This document shows, one piece after another, positions 33,501-44,104 of a DNA stretch of 64,000 nucleotides. The notes below the pieces were generated by a model, which worked only from the letters and a program-made list of their open reading frames with translations, did no database searches and was not told where the DNA came from. The position numbers were made by a program, and so were the translations under genes. This stretch comes from Neurospora tetraspora (Eukaryota > Ascomycota > Sordariomycetes > Sordariales > Sordariaceae), in assembly GCF_033439725.1 (NCBI RefSeq), contig NW_026944387.1:1612001-1676000 (forward strand), written 5' to 3'. Every line of letters begins with the position of its first letter. The first letter of the stretch is position 1.

Positions 33501-33810
33501 ATGGGTGACTGCGGCTGCTCTGGCGCTTCTTCCTGCAACTGCGGCTCTGGCTGTAAGTTTCTCTTTCTTCCTATCCATCCTTGCATTGAATTTGCATCCC
33601 GGAGGCCATCCTGGAGGGCGCTCTACTCGTCAGGTCTTGAAGCGACGGGACCAGGTCCCCTCCAACCGGATATCCTCCTGATCCTCCTGCCTTTCTATCT
33701 CCGTCCCCGTCCCCGTCCGATCCGATCTTCAATCACTCTCATAGGAAATATGACCACCAACTAACATCCGGAATCTTCAAGGCTCTTGCTCCAACTGCGG
33801 CAGCAAGTAA
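33501..33810 (+). CDS. cmt: Copper metallothionein
   Basis: Exon 1 (33501-33552) and exon 2 (33782-33810) splice through GTAAGT...AAG to 26 codons. The product starts MGDCGCSGASSCNCGSG and ends CSCSNCGSK, with seven Cys in Cys-x-Cys/Cys-x2-Cys spacing. After loss of the initiator Met this agrees, from memory, with the 25-residue N. crassa copper metallothionein. The protein binds Cu(I) through cysteine thiolates in the cytosol and buffers or detoxifies copper; expression is copper-induced in Neurospora (family knowledge). The acceptor used is TTCAAG, not the more common YAG-type CAG, but it is the only one that gives this product. The 229-bp intron is long for such a small gene. A TATA-like box sits at 33347. 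Confidence 0.97.
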
Positions 33811-34295
33811 ATTTGCCCGCGCGTCCGCTCAGTGCAACCAACTCGAGCGATTCCTCCCAATCTAAGTCCTACGGGATGAAGATCTGATCTGCCTTGGATC
33901 GCGAAGTGACAGCGCGAGGTTGAAAGAATTTCGGCTGCCATCACCTACCTCTCTCTGTACCGACGTACTTGCTTGATGGATCTCCTCTTAGGCGACGGAA
34001 CGGCAACGAGCTGGCGGCTCTTGATTTCAGGGCAGGGACGGAAGCTTTGGGTTGCGACTTTCGGGGTTTTTATTCCTAGCCATAAACGCGCATTGGCACT
34101 TTCCCCTCTTTTTTTTGAGAGATATGGACTAGATTAACGAACAAGAAATCTTTTCCCTCTTTCGACGACCTATCTATCACTCGGCGGTTTGATTTGTGCA
34201 TGGGCGACATAAGCTGCCATCGCGAACGGGTCAACCAATGTGCTCCCGAATGAGATTCATGATACTATGTTACACCACCCACACCTCCACCCCAA
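33811..34295. other. Metallothionein 3-prime flank
   Basis: Noncoding, between the metallothionein stop and the convergent PX-associated gene. It contains the presumed 3-prime UTRs of both. No repeat or RNA gene seen. Confidence 0.6.
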
Positions 34296-34741
34296 TCATT
34301 CCTTTATCTCCCCCGGAATATCCACCTCTATCCTCTCCAACATCCTCCCCTCCACCACCTCTCCAAACCCGCTCCCCATCATCTTCACCACCACCTGAAC
34401 ATCAGGCGGCTCCGGCACCTCCCTTTCCACCAACCTCGTCAGCGCCGCCGAGTCCCACGCCCCAGTCCCAGTCCCATCCGTATTAGCCACACCCTCGCTG
34501 CCCACCGTCGTTTTCGCCTGCGCAATCACCCCCTTCACGTCCCTTCCGCGCCGCACCTGGCCGCCCGTGGGTACTTGGGGAGTGATGAGCGTTTCGTCCA
34601 TCAGGCTCTGCCAGCGCGAGAGGAACATGCCGGGGCCGCACATGCTTGCTCTTTTGTTGCTGTTCATGTTGTTGGGGCCGTTGTTGCTGTTTCGCCAGGG
34701 GGAGGTGGTGGATAGGGAGAATTTGTCTTTTAGAGAAGAGG

Positions 34742-34790
<49 letters not shown>

Positions 34791-36764
34791 AGCTTCTGGT
34801 AATGAGGAAATGGTGGGGGTGGTGGTGAGGTTCATGTCGTCGAGGATGTGTTGCATTCGCTTGAGGGAGAGGTCTTCAAGGGAGGAGAGGTAGGCGGCGT
34901 GGGCGTCTGCTGCTGCGAGGACGTCGGGTTTTATTTGGGGAGGGAGGGCGGTGAAGAGGGACTGGATGTCGGTGCTTAGACTTCCGGCTGCTCCTTTGCG
35001 GAGTTTGGTGTCGATTGTTTGTTGGCTGCTACTGTCGTTTGAGGGAGTGGCCGATGATAGTGGTTGCTTCTTCTCGGGCTGCTGGCGGAACTGCACCAGC
35101 GTCTTCTTGCAATACTCGGGGAACTCCTCCTTGATTTCGGGGCAGTTCTTGGCCACCTGGTGGACAAAGTTGTAGGCCGATTGTCTGTGCCTCCTAATCA
35201 AGCCGACGTAGTCCTCTATGGAAGGAGCGCGGGTCTCCATCGTTGTCTCTGCTGTTAATGTGCTGGAGATGGTCACTGAAGAATCCTTCGCCTTGCTTGT
35301 CTCGATAAGGTCGGTTAGGAAGCTTTCGGCTGCAGAGACGTGTTCGCGAAGGTCAATATTCTGGTGAACAGCTCGTAGCATGGGCTCGAAACTACCGATA
35401 AAGTCCCGTACGGCCTGGGTGAAGAGATCTGGGTTTTGCTTGCAGAGAATCTTGATGATTTCATCCCGGTCTCGAATCGCAAGCAAGGTTGATAGGTATT
35501 CCAGACATTGCTCGTGCTGATCCTTGGATAAGGACTTCATAAGCCCACGACGGGATTCGTTGAAAATGGTGGCAATGATGGACTCTGAGCGTTTTATGCT
35601 GGTATTCCTGATCCTCAAGTGCTCTTCCCTGGACTTGGCGACGTACTCCTTGATGACTGCTGTATGATCCTTAGATGGACCCCCCTTGGCCTTTTCTATC
35701 CGTTCGGCGGTCTTGCGGAACTCTCCTATGTCCCAAGATAATATGAGCGAGATGATTCTACGCCTGTCAGCATCGGACTGCCATCTAGATGAAAACTGTA
35801 GGCACTTACCTCTGTAAGAGATTCATGCCATCATCCGCATTTTGTGTCAGCCCGAGCCAGTTAGTGAGGCCTCCGATACTCATTTTGGCCAGGAGGAGCT
35901 TCGTAATTCCACTGATCATGCTGGCTGCATTTCCAATGCGAAAAGTCTGTTTGATGGCCGAATAAGGTACCATCTTGTGTACGCTCGCCGCCATCTGTAA
36001 CAGATAAGACCCTTCGGGAGAGAGGACGAATACATGGTGCATGAACGTGGCAAGGCTGAGAGAGGTCAGTTATTGAGTAAAGAGTACAGAGCAAAGATCA
36101 GAAGCACATACTGAATGATGATGTAGTCCACAGCAGTCTGCACGGCAAGCGAGTGGCCTTCAACATCGGGTTCCTCAGCTATGCGATCAAACAACGCTTC
36201 AACGAGATTTCCGTGGACAAGTTCATGCAGTACGTCCTCCCAGGCGCCCACAAGGTCTTGTGCTTTGGACCTGTCATAGTGGCCGTTTAGGTCCCTTGGT
36301 AAGCCCTTAGGAAGACCACCGATAAGACCCCTGGAGACAGACTCATGAATGACCGAGGCAGCAGTGGCTAGGGTTTTCCTACTACCCAAAGACCCTTTGT
36401 CGTAGCTCTCGGACAGGTTTGCTTGACCAAACTTGGTAAGAATTCCTTGGAATTTTAGCGGCCAGAAACCAGTTGGAAGGTCGCGGACTCCTGGCACCGG
36501 GAGGACGATGGCGCGCAGCACGGTTGCCAGAAGCGGAACTGATGACTCTTTCTTGATGACGGGCTCGGAGACACCCTCTATCGACGACGCAAAAGGATAG
36601 CCATAGGTGGAAATAGCATTCGGATTCTTGAAACATTCCACTTCGGAATATGTCCCATAGTGTGTGAGAATGTCGAACAAGGCATGTAGTTGAGGCGCGG
36701 TAAGGGTGTCTAGCGCGGCTGAGGTTGATGACGGAGAGATATTGGAGCTTTCGCGTCTTGTCAT
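34296..36764 (-). CDS. PX-associated / DUF3818 family protein
   Basis: Three exons, 36764-36112, 36055-35810 and 35763-34296, join in phase (introns 56 and 46 bp, GTATGT...CAG and GTAAGT...CAG) to 788 residues. The N-terminal 135 residues match the fungal PX-associated domain pattern: LTAPQLHALFDILTHYGTYSEVECF ... VPGVRDLP ... FWPLKFQGILTKF, cut here to the recognisable parts. They are followed by NLSESYDKGSLGSRKTLATA and a long helical middle of DUF3818 type. I see no PX domain itself, unlike the longer yeast relative YPR097W, so this may be the PX-less form. A polythreonine run from a GTT/AAC microsatellite lies near residue 625. Family knowledge: related proteins bind phosphoinositides or act in lipid and sterol distribution; the exact role here is unknown. 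Confidence 0.85.
34740..34790. repeat. GTT trinucleotide microsatellite encoding polythreonine
   Basis: About 17 consecutive GTT units on the plus strand read as ACA (Thr) on the minus strand, inside the PX-associated gene. Length change keeps the frame. Confidence 0.95.
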
Positions 36765-37302
36765 GGTGGAAAGAGCGAAGGAGTTTGGTTTTGTCCTAGG
36801 TACAGATGGTTGAGGTAGGCTCTAAAGTGTTATAGGTTGAGTCCAAATGATGGTAGAGGTGTCTCGTGAAGGCGTTGAAAGTCTGGGCCTCAAACTTTGG
36901 ATGGGCGTTCGGACGGCGTTGCAAGGATCAGCTGGTCGGCCTTCGCCGTGGGGTATCTTGAGGTTATTATGTTGTTTTTCTTGGCATAGGCGTAGCCGAA
37001 AGAGTGAAAGAAAAGAAACAGAAGAAGTCAAGAAGAAAGAACGGAATATCAGGAAGTATGTAGGAAATTTTCATGTATATCAGCGGTATTCGGGAGACGG
37101 TGACAAACTTGGGTCGGGGTCGAGGTTGATGTTGAGTCCGACTCCTAGGGGAAGGGGAAGTCGGGCTGGGGCTAGACTTGATCCCTTGCCGTGACGTCAG
37201 ATATTGTACACCGCATCCAGTGGCTCAATATCGCAAGCATTTAGTTCGAGAGCTTCAGGTCATGTAAGGAGAACTAATCACCGATTCAGCCGCTTCACTT
37301 CC
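36765..37302. other. Promoter and leader of the PX-associated gene
   Basis: Likely 5-prime leader of the minus-strand gene up to about 36.9 kb, then A/G-rich plus-strand DNA (AAAGAAAAGAAACAGAAG near 37010). No supported gene. Confidence 0.45.
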
Positions 37303-37713
37303 ATGACGAGCTCCAAACCTCAGGAGGATTGCCCCTGGCGGCAAGCTGAGGTGTCTGGCTCGAGTCTGAGGAACGGCCACCATGCACGTTTGTCACATGC
37401 GTTTCTTGGCTTCATACATGCACGTCCTCTTTCTGCTCATGTAGGGCGTGGTCGGGGGGAATGTTGCCATAATTGTAAACAGACTCAAAACAGAGAGGAA
37501 TCAAAGCGCGATGAGGTTGTTGAATTGCTCAGGTCATTGACGGGGAACGCCGCAGGTTCGCAGCAACTGGAATCAGCGATCTGGGAAGCAACTGAACTTT
37601 CAGAAGTTGATGTGGTCCAAGCGTCCACTGGCAGAAGGCAGAGAACCCTAACCCTCCGAAATCGGTATCCTTTCTGGGCGTTTGTCTCGACGATGCGTGC
37701 GATTCCTGCTTGA
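37303..37713 (+). CDS. Possible small hypothetical protein
   Basis: A 136-residue ORF from ATG 37303 (MTSSKPQEDCPWRQAEVSG). It is hydrophilic, with a CCHNC cluster near residue 60 and a helical-looking segment (KRDEVVELLRSLTGNAAGSQ). No family is recognised and no splice signals are evident. The divergent neighbour at 36764 would share its upstream DNA. Presence of a true start and an uninterrupted frame are the only support. Confidence 0.3.
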   Translation: MTSSKPQEDCPWRQAEVSGSSLRNGHHARLSHAFLGFIHARPLSAHVGRGRGECCHNCKQTQNREESKRDEVVELLRSLTGNAAGSQQLESAIWEATELSEVDVVQASTGRRQRTLTLRNRYPFWAFVSTMRAIPA

Positions 37714-38839
37714 ACGTCTTGTCATAAACCAGGAATCACACGTGCACACTGCATGCTGTCGACCTGCAATTCTTGCATCAACTTCCAAGGGACCACCGTG
37801 CCGGCGAGACTGTCCAAGGACCGGCCTCGTTCCAAGTTCAAAGAAGAGGGATCCGGGTGATGGAGGGGACCCGGTCGGCGAAGGTGAGCACTGGGATCGG
37901 AGGCCTGAGCAGCCCGAGAGACCGTGGGAGTTTGGGAAGCACTACTAGATTGGAGGTTGTTTGCTTATGATGGTTGGTCATTTGGATGAATAGCTTGTCG
38001 GAACCATGAAGAAAACAGGATCAATAGTTCAATGGATTTGAAAAGAGATATCTGAAGTGACAATTGGAACTTGATGTTGATAGATGCTTGAAGTCAGTCG
38101 CTTTCGCTTTCAGCACGGGCCATTTTGAGCCTGGGTTGGAGTTTGACGTTCCCCGCACCCGTGTCGAGGTCGATGGCTTGGCATTCAAAACGGCCAGGCG
38201 GTAGGACTTGGCGAGAAAAGGCCTGCTCCTACAAAGGGCAAAGCGCGAACGGGCCACATGGGCTTGCGGACTTGTGCTCCTGGACGTCCTGGGCAACCAG
38301 CTGCTGGAAGCACAGCAACAGCCTGCCATTCTGTCACAAAACAACAACGGGCAAGTCAACGGCCACTGGACAGCAATCTCCCGCTTCCCCACCCACCTAC
38401 ATCGCATCCAGTTCATCCTTCAAAGTTCCAATCCACTTCCCACACATCATCACGCATTTGCCGCAATCGACACAAAGGCGCCCTCGGTTACGCGTAGCTG
38501 CTTGTAGACGCCGGGTTCCGAATTGATGAAGCTACATCTTTGCTCGACTCCTCGCTCTCCGCTCCCCGTGTTTCCTCCTCTCGCATCACCCAAGGTCGTG
38601 TCGGCACCGCCTTGAGAGCTTGCTGCCTACCTTTGACCTACCTTTTAGCGAGCGACATCAAAGTCTTTGTTGGGCCGGCGCGTAAATCGGACATAGCAAG
38701 CCATCCACCACCGCGGGCAATTGCGTCGAGTTATCCGGCACGGTTCCAAACCACAGCGCGACCAGTCTGACGATCCCAATTCGAGGATAACCGAGATCCA
38801 TACCCTTACCTTTTGTACCGAAGCAGATATACCGGGACA
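37714..38839. other. Intergenic DNA and leader of the coiled-coil gene
   Basis: Several overlapping plus-strand ORFs between 38.1 and 38.5 kb have no domain and conflicting frames. CT-rich DNA near 38540-38640 probably belongs to the promoter or leader of the gene starting at 38840. Confidence 0.45.
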
Positions 38840-40624
38840 ATGTCAACCACCGACACAGAAGAATCGCAACTACAGCCAGCACAGCTGCTGGTAGACGCCA
38901 TGTCTAACGACGGTCGTTTCGGCCTCATCCAAGATCCGGCATTGATATCAGAGGACGACGACATGCGCGATCCGTCATCACCGGAAACGATACCCTCCAC
39001 CCAGGCCGCTAACACGCCAGATGAAGTCGATAACGGTCCTTCGGGGTTCAGGTTGGAAGTTAGCCAAGAGGGTCCTGTCGATACCATCATTCCCTCGTCT
39101 GTGACCCCCCCACCCTCTTCACAGATGCCGAACGCCGCCGGGATGGGGGCGGCCACCTCGTTAGCGTTTGCGAGCTCACAGCGGTCTGGGTACTTTTCCC
39201 CTCCCGCGACGACTGGTATTTTCGGAAACAAGAGGGACGCCAATAATGCTCTGGAATTCAACCCACCCGCGTCGCAAGAGATTGCCGACGCGTCTATTGA
39301 CAAGCTTCGCAGCATGTTGCAGACGTGCATCGCGGAGAATGCCAAGCTGAAGATGGAGACCGCCCATCACAAATTGCAATACAACTTGCTTAGCCTCCAG
39401 GCCGACGAAGATATGAAGCGAGCGGCTGTCGAACACGAGATGACTCGCAGGGAGGTTGAGGCGCTTAGAGTGGCCGAACACACACGACAGGCACGACGCG
39501 ACCTCGATGCTGCTTCGGAAACCCAGCAGGCAAAGTTCATGCAACTGAAGGCCTTGTACGATCAAAAGGTGGAAGAGGTGGATTTCCTGAACCGAAAACT
39601 CAAGGCTGCCAGGAAAATCATACAGCAGAAGGAGGACGAGAACATCAGTCTCTGCGACGAACGGGAACTTCTCCTAAACCGAATCCGTGAGAACCGCGAA
39701 CACTTCCAGATTCTATGCAGTCCCGGAGGCATGTTCCATGGCGCGACAATAGGGAGGCAGACGGTTGCGGTTACCGCGCCTTCTCAACCGCAACACCACA
39801 CTCCACCTCGGCCGACACCTCGGACCGTCTATCGGGAAGCTCAAGCTCGCGCCGATAAGGACCACAGCAAAGGGAACTTTACCATGCTTCTTCAGGCTAT
39901 CGACCAGGAAAATACCAGTGCCCCGTCGACTCCTCGGGGGTTATCTCACAACGCTTCCAGGCATACGCGAAATGTTCAGTCCATGTCGTCGCTTCCCACC
40001 ACCCCCACACAGCGATTGCGTGGTGAGACTGGCGGACTTCTCCCATCTGTTGATCTGGTGCCACAAACCGAGCCCCCGTACCGTCACAACCGATATATGC
40101 CCGAGACACCTGTTCGATCCGCGACCCGAGACCGACGCAGAAGCCGGGAAAGCACCATCTCCGCCGAAGATAACGAGGAGCTCGCTCGCCAGGCTCTCCA
40201 GTCGGTAGCAGCCGCTTCCTTTGCCTCCCGTAGCTCGCAGCACCAGTTGGGCCCTACGCAACGAAACCCAACCAATGAGGAGGAAGAGGAAGCCTTTGAG
40301 AGCCAGGCCAGCCAAGCTGCGACGCAGATGCTTCGTCGAGACCCCCGAGAGAGCTTTGAGGTAGCTAGCTCGGTTGAGCACTCGCGGAATGGCACGCCTG
40401 CGCCAGCGGATAAGACCGCAAAGCTGCAGGCGAAGCTCTTCGGCGGACTCAACAAGAGCGGGGTGTCGAGCGGCGAGAAGCGCAAGTTTGCCGGACACGG
40501 GGATCCGATAGAAGAGTTCTCATTGCGGGATAGGCTGAGCCCGACGAAGAAGCTGAGGACTGTTGGGGGCCTGCGCGATCCTAGCAAGGTTGGACTTGGG
40601 ATCCAGTACAGTCAAGACGCATAA
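38840..40624 (+). CDS. Coiled-coil protein with Ser/Thr-Pro sites, function unknown
   Basis: Single-exon gene. The start is placed at ATG 38840 (MSTTDTEESQLQPAQLLVDA) because the open frame upstream begins only with a non-ATG codon. The product is 594 residues. The first 140 are acidic and Ser/Pro-rich. Residues about 155-300 form a long coiled coil (IDKLRSMLQTCIAENAKLKM ... FLNRKLKAARKIIQQKEDEN). Then follow several TP/SP sites (STPRGL, TTPTQR, MPETPVR) and a basic C-terminus with LSPTKKLR, a good CDK-type site next to a basic cluster. Such a layout suggests a nuclear or spindle-associated structural protein (inference). I do not recognise a named family. Confidence 0.8.
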   Translation: MSTTDTEESQLQPAQLLVDAMSNDGRFGLIQDPALISEDDDMRDPSSPETIPSTQAANTPDEVDNGPSGFRLEVSQEGPVDTIIPSSVTPPPSSQMPNAAGMGAATSLAFASSQRSGYFSPPATTGIFGNKRDANNALEFNPPASQEIADASIDKLRSMLQTCIAENAKLKMETAHHKLQYNLLSLQADEDMKRAAVEHEMTRREVEALRVAEHTRQARRDLDAASETQQAKFMQLKALYDQKVEEVDFLNRKLKAARKIIQQKEDENISLCDERELLLNRIRENREHFQILCSPGGMFHGATIGRQTVAVTAPSQPQHHTPPRPTPRTVYREAQARADKDHSKGNFTMLLQAIDQENTSAPSTPRGLSHNASRHTRNVQSMSSLPTTPTQRLRGETGGLLPSVDLVPQTEPPYRHNRYMPETPVRSATRDRRRSRESTISAEDNEELARQALQSVAAASFASRSSQHQLGPTQRNPTNEEEEEAFESQASQAATQMLRRDPRESFEVASSVEHSRNGTPAPADKTAKLQAKLFGGLNKSGVSSGEKRKFAGHGDPIEEFSLRDRLSPTKKLRTVGGLRDPSKVGLGIQYSQDA

Positions 40625-41765
40625 TAGTGTGTGAGATCATAGCGTGTGAGATCATAGCGTGTGAGATTTTTTTTTTGGCTCGCTTTGGATTGCGCCCCAA
40701 CACCGATGCATGATGCTCCGTTTGCTTTCTGTCCTTACACTGTTGGCTGACAAGGGAATTACTGGCTGATGTTGGATTCATGGCTTTGTATTATGACGGA
40801 TATTGGGACGACTTGGGAGCATTGTCGGCTTGACCTCATGAGGCATGGTGCTCTCTCTGCCTTACGGGCATTCTTGCAAAGGAATGGTGCATTTTCTGAA
40901 TGGAAAGAGGAGGGAAAAGAGAATGGCCTTGTTCGCCTCTCGGCATAGTATGAACAAACGAGCTGTTGAATGCAGCGAATGAGAACGTATACTTCTGTAC
41001 AATCAGCCATGGTGGGCGAGGGTGTATTGAGTTTTGAGTTCTCCCCTATGCTCACAAATCGTTGCTATCTCTTTGCCCTGTGTTTTCCTACCCCTGGTTC
41101 TCTGTTGACATCACTACATTGTGGCTTTACCAACGCTTTGTTCACATTTTTAGACTGATACGTAACCCCTCGCTGCCCACTTCTCAGATCTCCATTCTGT
41201 TCGAAGTTGCTGTGTGGCCCGGTGGTGTACGGGAGGCTTAAAAGGAGGCGAAAAGTGGGACTATCGATCTTCCGGGCTCACTGCTCATTGCCGCCGCTTA
41301 ACCCCGTCGCTCCCCCCCAAGGTCCCCTTGACCCCACTGCCGGGCGTGTCATCTCCACTGGAATTCCCCATTTTCCCCATGATTTCCCGGAACCCGGCGT
41401 GTAAGAGGGCCACGAGGGTGACAACCTCCCACCGTGCTCCCGGTTGTCCAACGCGAGAGACGGGCAACGGGTCGCTCTCCGATCTCGTTCTTGTCAATCC
41501 GGCGGTGTTCGGGTCCTCGGTTCTTCCTTTCCTTTTATCCTAACGCTCTGCTTCGTGATCTTTCTTTGCCCCGTCAGTTCTTGTATTGTTGTTTCGTGAT
41601 ACGCTCAGTTTCGTTCCTTCTCATCTATCTACGGTAGCAACATTGGTTGCCTACGGCTCGCCGTCTTTACCCAAGACAGCACACAGACGGGTTCATATTT
41701 CTAAACAACGAAACAACAACAACAATTAACCCAGCCCGTCAACCACCATCCTCATCATCATCAAA
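40625..41765. other. Intergenic DNA; long leader of the thiolase gene
   Basis: A 15-bp unit GTGTGAGATCATAGC is repeated about 2.7 times at 40629-40670 directly after the upstream stop, ending in a T10 run. From about 41160 to 41765 the plus strand is pyrimidine-rich and ends in AACAACAACAACAATTAACCC, typical leader DNA. No supported gene. Confidence 0.5.
40629..40670 (+). repeat. 15-bp tandem repeat, about 2.7 copies
   Basis: GTGTGAGATCATAGC occurs twice in full and a third time in part, just after the coiled-coil gene stop codon. Confidence 0.85.
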
Positions 41766-43028
41766 ATGGGCATCCTACCAAAAGGCCTCTCCTCCGTCCT
41801 AGCCAAAGCGCCCACCGACGTCGTCATCCTCTCCTCCCTGCGCACCCCCATCACCCGCTCCTACAAGGGCCACCTAAAGGATGCCTACCCGGAAGAGCTC
41901 CTCTCCGTCGTCCTGCGCGCCACCCTCGACAAGGTCCCCGAGCTCAACCCATCCAACATCGACGACGTCGCCGTCGGCGTCGTCCTCTCCGAGCTCGGCG
42001 GCTCCAAGGCCGCCCGCATGGCCATGAACCACGTCGGCTTTGATTCTTCGTCTACTTCCTTATACACCGTCAACCGCGCCTGCTCCTCTTCCCTCCAAGC
42101 CATCGCCTCCATCGCCGCTTCCATTCGCACAGAGGCTATTGATGTGGGCATCGGCGCGGGAATGGAGAGCATGACGCGCAACTACGGCTCGCGCGCGATC
42201 CCGACTTCTTACTGGCCTGCTTTAAAAGAAAGTCCCGTCAAGGACGCTAGGGATTGCGTCATGCCCATGGGCTTGACTTCGGAAAACGTCGCGAGCCGGT
42301 ATGGTGTGTCGCGCGAAGACCAGGATGCGTTTGCCGTCAAGTCGCACCAGTTGGCTGCGCAGGCGCGCGCGGAGGGCAGGTTTAAGGAGGAGATTGTTCC
42401 GGTGACGACGCAGTATCAGGAGGTGGATAAGCAGGGCGCCAAGGTCGGCGAGGCCCAGACGGTGACCGTCACAGAAGACGACGGCATCCGACCGACGGCG
42501 TCGATGGAGGGCATGGCGAAGTTGAAGCCCGCTTTCAAGGCCGACGGCACCAGCACGGCGGGTAACTCGAGCCAGGTTAGCGATGGTGCGGCGGCGACGT
42601 TGTTGATGAGGCGGAGCACGGCGACGGCGTTGGGACTTGGTGATCGGATTATCGGCAAGTTTGTGGCCGCCAATACGGTGGGGTGCAAGCCGGATGAGAT
42701 GGGTATCGGGCCCGCGGTGGCGATTCCCAAGTTGCTGGGCCAGCTGGGGTTGGAGAATAAGGATGTGGATAGGTGGGAGATTAACGAGGCTTTTGCTAGT
42801 CAGGCGATTTACTGCTTGAGGGAGCTGGGGCTTGAGGAGGCGTGGAAGGATGGTAAGGTCAACCCTGATGGTGGTGCGATTGCTTTGGGTCACCCCTTGG
42901 GCGCTACTGGTGCGAGAATGGTGAGCACTTTGTTGCATGGTCTCGGAAGGACGGGTGGTGAGGTTGGTGTTGTTAGCATGTGCGTTGGTACCGGCATGGG
43001 CATGGCTGGTGTCTTTGTTAGGGAGTAA
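41766..43028 (+). CDS. 3-ketoacyl-CoA thiolase (acetyl-CoA C-acyltransferase)
   Basis: Intron-free gene of 420 codons, normal for a thiolase subunit. It carries the family's active-site set: nucleophile Cys106 in NRACSSSLQAIA, NEAFA before the C-terminus, His376 in GGAIALGHPLGATGAR and Cys406 in CVGTGMG. The enzyme cleaves 3-ketoacyl-CoA with CoA to acetyl-CoA and a shortened acyl-CoA, the last step of fatty-acid beta-oxidation, which in filamentous fungi is largely peroxisomal or glyoxysomal. I see neither an SKL-type C-terminus (it ends VRE) nor a clear PTS2 near the N-terminus (MGILPKGLSSVLAKAP), so location is open: an atypical PTS or a short mitochondrial presequence are both possible. 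Codon use is strongly C-biased at third positions in the first half, a sign of high expression. Confidence 0.95.
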   Translation: MGILPKGLSSVLAKAPTDVVILSSLRTPITRSYKGHLKDAYPEELLSVVLRATLDKVPELNPSNIDDVAVGVVLSELGGSKAARMAMNHVGFDSSSTSLYTVNRACSSSLQAIASIAASIRTEAIDVGIGAGMESMTRNYGSRAIPTSYWPALKESPVKDARDCVMPMGLTSENVASRYGVSREDQDAFAVKSHQLAAQARAEGRFKEEIVPVTTQYQEVDKQGAKVGEAQTVTVTEDDGIRPTASMEGMAKLKPAFKADGTSTAGNSSQVSDGAAATLLMRRSTATALGLGDRIIGKFVAANTVGCKPDEMGIGPAVAIPKLLGQLGLENKDVDRWEINEAFASQAIYCLRELGLEEAWKDGKVNPDGGAIALGHPLGATGARMVSTLLHGLGRTGGEVGVVSMCVGTGMGMAGVFVRE

Positions 43029-44104
43029 GCTGTGGCAGCTTGTGTAGATATATATACTGGGACGCGATATCATGGATAATAATGATGAGGTATGAAAGAA
43101 AGCCAACCAGTTTGTGACTGAAGGTGTATTTGGAAGATTGCTCCGATCAACAAGTCATACGAAAGAGGCACGTCAAAAGTGTCAATCCCTTCTTTCAGCG
43201 GTACCGTTCATGTCATGGCTGTTCTTCGCTTTGCTATCTTTGGTACGTACCTTAGGTATCTACCATCTGCCTGCTTGCCCACCTGCAGCGCCTGCAGCGC
43301 CTCGCGTCAAACGACATATCGTGAGCCTCAAATCGCCACTCAAGCCGAGGTAAATTTGGGGTTCAGCACTCATTGCTGCAGGTGAGCACAGTCCAACTTC
43401 CAACTTGGCACCCGGTCCATAAGGACATCTCGTCGCTCCTCCGTTTCTCCTCCTCCTTTCTTTCCTTTTTCCCCAAGGTTGCCAGCTGATGCGCTTCGGC
43501 GTATCAGATTAACCCATCCATTATCATTTTCCCCATTGATATAGATGCAAACTCTGGCATAGATTGATATTCTCTTTGACCCATTGCTGGGCACCCACGT
43601 TGAGAGATCGTTCCGATCTCAAAGATAGGTGGGAATCAGTGGAGGTTACATTTCTTTGGCAATGCCGCTTTTGGCGTCAATCAAGTTTCACGGCCTCGAA
43701 AGTCCTGTCCTCGGCAGACGACGTCTGCAATTGCCTATATCTAGTTGCATCTCGCAGATATGTTTTTGATCCCCAAGGCCGAAAAGTAAAAGCCAGCCAA
43801 CACCATATCCCGGGATATCATATCCTCCCCTACACTTCCGGCCAAGTCCCATGTCACACTCCCAATTCATTTACCAGGAAAACTTCGATCCCACGTTGCA
43901 AAGATTCGAGTTTCAGCTCCAACCTACCCCGTTCTTAACCTTGAGACTTCGGTCGCTGAAGCTTGACTTCAACCGCAGCCAGGTAATAGAGCAAATGCAC
44001 CCAAACTGACCAGATCCCAACCAAACCCAGAAACCAAAGAGATTCTTCAACCCCTGTACGCCCAGAAAGCCATCGTCCTGTCCTTCGCGCACCGAATTCC
44101 TTTC
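43029..44104. other. Intergenic DNA between convergent genes
   Basis: 3-prime flanks of the thiolase and of the minus-strand GTPase gene. Only short unsupported ORFs; no RNA gene or repeat seen. Confidence 0.55.

Noticed and set aside
39941-40587. Minus-strand ORFs opposite the coiled-coil gene
   Set aside because: No domain; explained by codon bias of the real plus-strand gene.
23871-41766. Peroxisome gene cluster (peroxin at 23.9 kb and thiolase at 41.8 kb)
   Set aside because: They are about 15 kb apart with unrelated genes between and no shared regulatory motif seen; chance proximity is the simpler reading.
42222-43106. Long minus-strand ORF opposite the thiolase gene
   Set aside because: It mirrors a highly biased coding sequence; the plus-strand thiolase has a full active site, so this is a shadow.
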